From: Sphagnum magellanicum
Lineage: Eukaryota > Streptophyta > Sphagnopsida > Sphagnales > Sphagnaceae
Assembly (NCBI GenBank): GCA_021904315.1
Contig: CM038925.1
Span: 14,510,501-14,574,500 of the forward strand
Reading direction: 5' to 3'
Length of the DNA: 64,000 nt
Position 1 is the stretch's first letter. Every line of letters starts with the position of its first letter. A program made the position numbers and the translations under genes. Below the pieces are notes generated by a model. It had not been told where the DNA came from. It saw only the letters and a program-made list of their open reading frames with translations, and searched no databases. Positions 60,501-64,000 of the stretch are shown one piece after another.

Positions 60501-61319
60501 TTTAGTAAACTTGGAGTTGGAAAGAAAGTCATAAATTATTCTTTTAAAAGCAAATCACTTGCATAGCGAGATAGGACATGTAAGAGCAATTGCCACAATG
60601 CCTTTCACCAATTCATTTTGTTACAAGTAAGGTAAACACATTTTGTGGTCAATGCAATTTCAATTATAGTTTAGAGATATGAGATTTTGGGATTAAATAT
60701 TAATAATTGCTAATACAACTTGTATTTAAAATACTACTTTTGACCAATGCAAATTGTTCAATCTTCAATTAATATTACACAACTGGAACAATAGAAATAC
60801 AAAAAGAAACTTGACAACATTCCTTGTGATCCTACTAGATAACATGTTTAACACCTCACAAGATCATAATAAAATATAAGCCAATTACTTTGAATTCATT
60901 GTATGCAATGGACTTAGAAAATTTATTATGGTGTTTTTAACTTTGCACATCATGGTGATGAACTATTGATGATTCCTTGTGACCCAATATTATTATGTCA
61001 TAAACCTTGTGAAATAATTCACAAAAATATTTGAACTTGATAGTTGATTGTTCAAAAAATTACATAGTAGACCATATCTAAGTTATGAATAAAAGATGGA
61101 AACAAAAGAAAAAAAGGCACATGAATCAAAGTATAGTTGTCATTTTAAGAAAATGTTGAAAAAACTTGTTTTCCAAGGGAATGATCAATGATTAGTCACA
61201 GTTTCAATTGATAATAAAAAATGGAAACAATAGAAAAAGTTCTTGAGTTAAAAGCTCCTAACCTATTAGTTGAATCTAGTTACCAACTAATATTTAAAAT
61301 GTTTTGTACATACATTGTT

Positions 61320-61480
61320 ATATTATTTATTATATAGTGGGTTATCATATACCTTCTATTAATAATATTCTTACTTTCAAAATAAACATAAAAATATTAC
61401 ACATTTAATTAAATTATAATTTTTACACAACAACCAATATAGGGAACCCTATATTGTGTTTGATTTATATGAACTTATAA
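61320..61480 (+). repeat. Dispersed repeat, relative at 49.9 kb
   Basis: AAAATAAACATAAAAATATT and ACACAACAACCAATAT correspond to 49980-50045. It lies about 1 kb after the 60.3-kb copy; in the other region the two parts are about 2.4 kb apart. Confidence 0.6.
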
Positions 61481-61812
61481 AGATATCAAGATTTTACATT
61501 TATGTGTAGACTATATTATCTTGAGAGGTCACCCATTTGAAGGCTAATATATTTAGTCCAAGACTTTTAACTAAATTGGAACCTTAATAGGATATGATGT
61601 CTCCACCTTAGCTTAGCTATAATTGCAAGGTTCCCATACATACCAATATACTTTTTACAATTTTCTGAAATTGATTCAATTTCTTTCCCAACCAACTAAC
61701 ATTGGCCTCATTAGTTTTTGGCATTCAATCCAAAACAAGAACAAAAGAAAATTCAAACAAGTTTTGGTAATCTCAATTTTCTCAACACATTTTGTGAAAT
61801 AAACATTAACAA

Positions 61813-61857
61813 CTTGGGTTTAATATTGCTCCATACTACCAATGGCAATCAACTTGA
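61813..61857 (+). repeat. Diverged member of the 24.9-kb repeat family
   Basis: CTTGGGTTTAATATTGCTCC then ATACTACCAATGGCAATCAA resembles the unit start at 24885, 25277 and 45971. Confidence 0.45.
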
Positions 61858-64000
61858 CATAATAAGAGAATATTAATAATGTATTTTCATTTGTTCCTTG
61901 AATCTTGAAATATCAAAACAAAATTCCATGATCATATAGATTTTTTTATGAAATTGTTTCCACTTCCATTAAAATTTTATAACATGAAATTCAATCTTCA
62001 CCTATTGGAAGCATTAAAGAATTTTGTATTGATTACACCAAGAGATCCATAAAGCATCTCAATTTCAAAAAAAAGAAAAAAAAAAGGATTAGCCTTTTAT
62101 TCAATGTTATGTGACATAAATATCAAATTCACATATGTGTTGGTGTCATGCATAGAGAATAAAAAAACTCAATATTCACATGTGATGACTAGAAAGTAAT
62201 GATATGAAAAGACAAATGTGAAAAGGTTTTAACATGGAATTGTTCAAGTGGAATTGAAATCCAAAACCATGATTACTACTAAAGAAGCACTAGTATTATG
62301 GTTTACATAAACTCCATAATTTTCCATGGAATTAAACAAAATTGGGTAGTTGATGCATGTTATAAGCTTGTGAAACAAGATTTGGATTAAATCATTTTGA
62401 CATCTTTTCAAAAACAATTCCCCAAATTATCAATATCAAGTATAAACCATTATCAATTCACATTAAAAAAGAAGGTTTTAAAACCTTTGATAGATACCTT
62501 TGAATGAATTATAACAAGCTTTTCAAAATGAACACCAAATGATATATAAACATTGAGAGTTCAAGGATTCAAGTTGATCCTTCTACAAAGTTTATGAAAA
62601 ATTGAAGGAAACACACATTAACAAGCCAAAAAGTTTGCAAAAGGTATGAGAGTATTTGCATTCAAGGCCCACACCTAAACCCATTCATGATTTGAGTCAA
62701 TGTAGTTAAAATATAATAAGAAAAGTTTTCCTTGTTGATTTCTTACTTTCCAAATTTATCTATGGTCTAATTAGGGTGAACTTGTTATATCACATTGAAA
62801 ATCAAAGCAATGTTTTTACGTTGCCTATGAATTTGCTTCAAAATGATGATTGTTTTGTGTTTAATTATCCCCTATTATTTTTTAATTCAATCTTAAAAAT
62901 AAATTTTTTTTGGTTCAACATTAAATTTTAGTAGGAAGCCAAAAATATAAAAGGATGCTTTAATTTTTTTTATTTCATATTTTGAATCAAAGTTGGTTAA
63001 ATTATCCTTTGGATGATTGCCTCTTCAACTACATCACAAATTTTGGGGAAAAGAAAAAAAAAAGTGCAAGTTCAAAAGTAAGTTACCTTGGTTAGCAATA
63101 ACTTGGAAAGGTGAGTTGGAGCTGACATTAACCAAATAAGTTCTTAATTATGGTTCCTTTGTTGTTGAAGTTAAATCAATTTTTTTTTTCCTTTGGGTTA
63201 TTTAAAAAAATTAGCAACATATTAAGATAAATTTTTGTATTTACAAATAGTAGATCCAAATTTTCATTTTAAATAATGCACACAACTAATTTTGTATTAT
63301 TCATAATGTTAATTTGCAACTTTCTTAAACCATATCATTAGTCAATGTGCAACTCAACATCACAATTCACAATACTATAGAAAATTTGAAATGAGTTAAT
63401 GTTAATCATTTAAAAGTAATTGAACATACCTATATTCATTAATTAATTTTTCATACTAAAAAGGTTTTGAAACAACTATATTGAAATGATTCATATCATT
63501 GACCTAGCTTTCAATCAAATTCAACTTTGGTTAATGCTATTAAATGGTTTAATAGTTCCACACTTAATTGACAATCAATTTAAAGGTAATTTTAAACTTA
63601 ACAAGCTACATATAGGAGTATGAATTCCAAATTTAATTATTTAAATTTTCAAGTCCAATCAAGATTAAATATTGGTAGACTCATTACATCGTGCATAGCC
63701 ATTCCAATAGTGACACTAAGTATCTTGTTTAGGTTTTTATCACTAAGTACCAAACTATTCAAATGAGGTGTTTAGGGAATCATTCAATGTTTTAGAACTT
63801 CATTGGTTTAAGGCAATCTCAACACTACTTTTATATGGTTAACTTTGAGAACACACAAAATATGCATTTTTAAAACCTCAAAGTTAGCATTTTTCATACA
63901 TCATGCACCCAACATTTGAGGAAAAAATATATTCATACCAAAAATTGGATGGTTATTTGATTTTCTTGTAAACTTGAAGTTCTATGTTTTGGAAGATTTT
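61858..64000. other. AT-rich non-coding DNA to window end
   Basis: No gene, long open frame or clear repeat can be supported. Confidence 0.5.

Overview
This is a stretch of nuclear DNA from a plant with a large, repeat-rich genome. It is strongly AT-rich, CpG is visibly scarce outside a few islands, long A/T tracts and microsatellites are common, and open frames longer than about 100 codons are almost absent. There are no bacterial signals: no ribosome-binding sites, operons or CRISPR. Plant-type features are present: a TATA box with a pyrimidine-rich start region, a likely 5'UTR intron, a telo-box in a leader, and CACTA-type transposon ends. The scarcity of CpG and the many worn copies of the same repeats suggest old, methylated transposon-derived DNA that was not purged, as in gymnosperms. 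The species cannot be named from this window.

Only one protein-coding gene can be supported. It lies on the + strand with its promoter near 40.68 kb, a predicted 160-bp 5'UTR intron (40751-40910), and an intronless 224-codon frame (41273-41947). The protein is not recognised. It contains an apparent internal two-fold repeat followed by a Q/N-rich tail. The DNA after it (about 42.0-43.7 kb) has gene-like composition but no convincing long frame; it may be 3'UTR, a non-coding transcript or gene remnants.

The rest is repeats. From left to right: a near-perfect 36-bp hairpin (1.2 kb); a CACTA-like end (4.5 kb); a GC-raised island (5.2-6.2 kb); an inverted-repeat element (8.56-9.33 kb) with a relative at 17.2-17.8 kb; a four-copy 107-bp tandem array (10.9-11.3 kb); a palindrome-studded GC-rich island that may be an LTR (14.45-15.34 kb); a complete non-autonomous CACTA element with a TTA target duplication (22,035-24,148); a 400-bp tandem repeat family (24.9-25.5 kb) with relatives at 46.0 and 61.8 kb; several tRNA-like SINE heads (22.6, 25.8, 27.1, 36.85, 49.15 kb); a dispersed repeat shared by 36.9-37.4 and 59.1-59.5 kb; a 127/128-bp duplication (44.3 kb); and a second CACTA-like, very AT-rich block (51.5-54.1 kb) that carries a 70-bp-arm hairpin. 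A (AGGT)n/(ACCT)n motif recurs at several of these places. The remaining DNA shows no gene that I can support.
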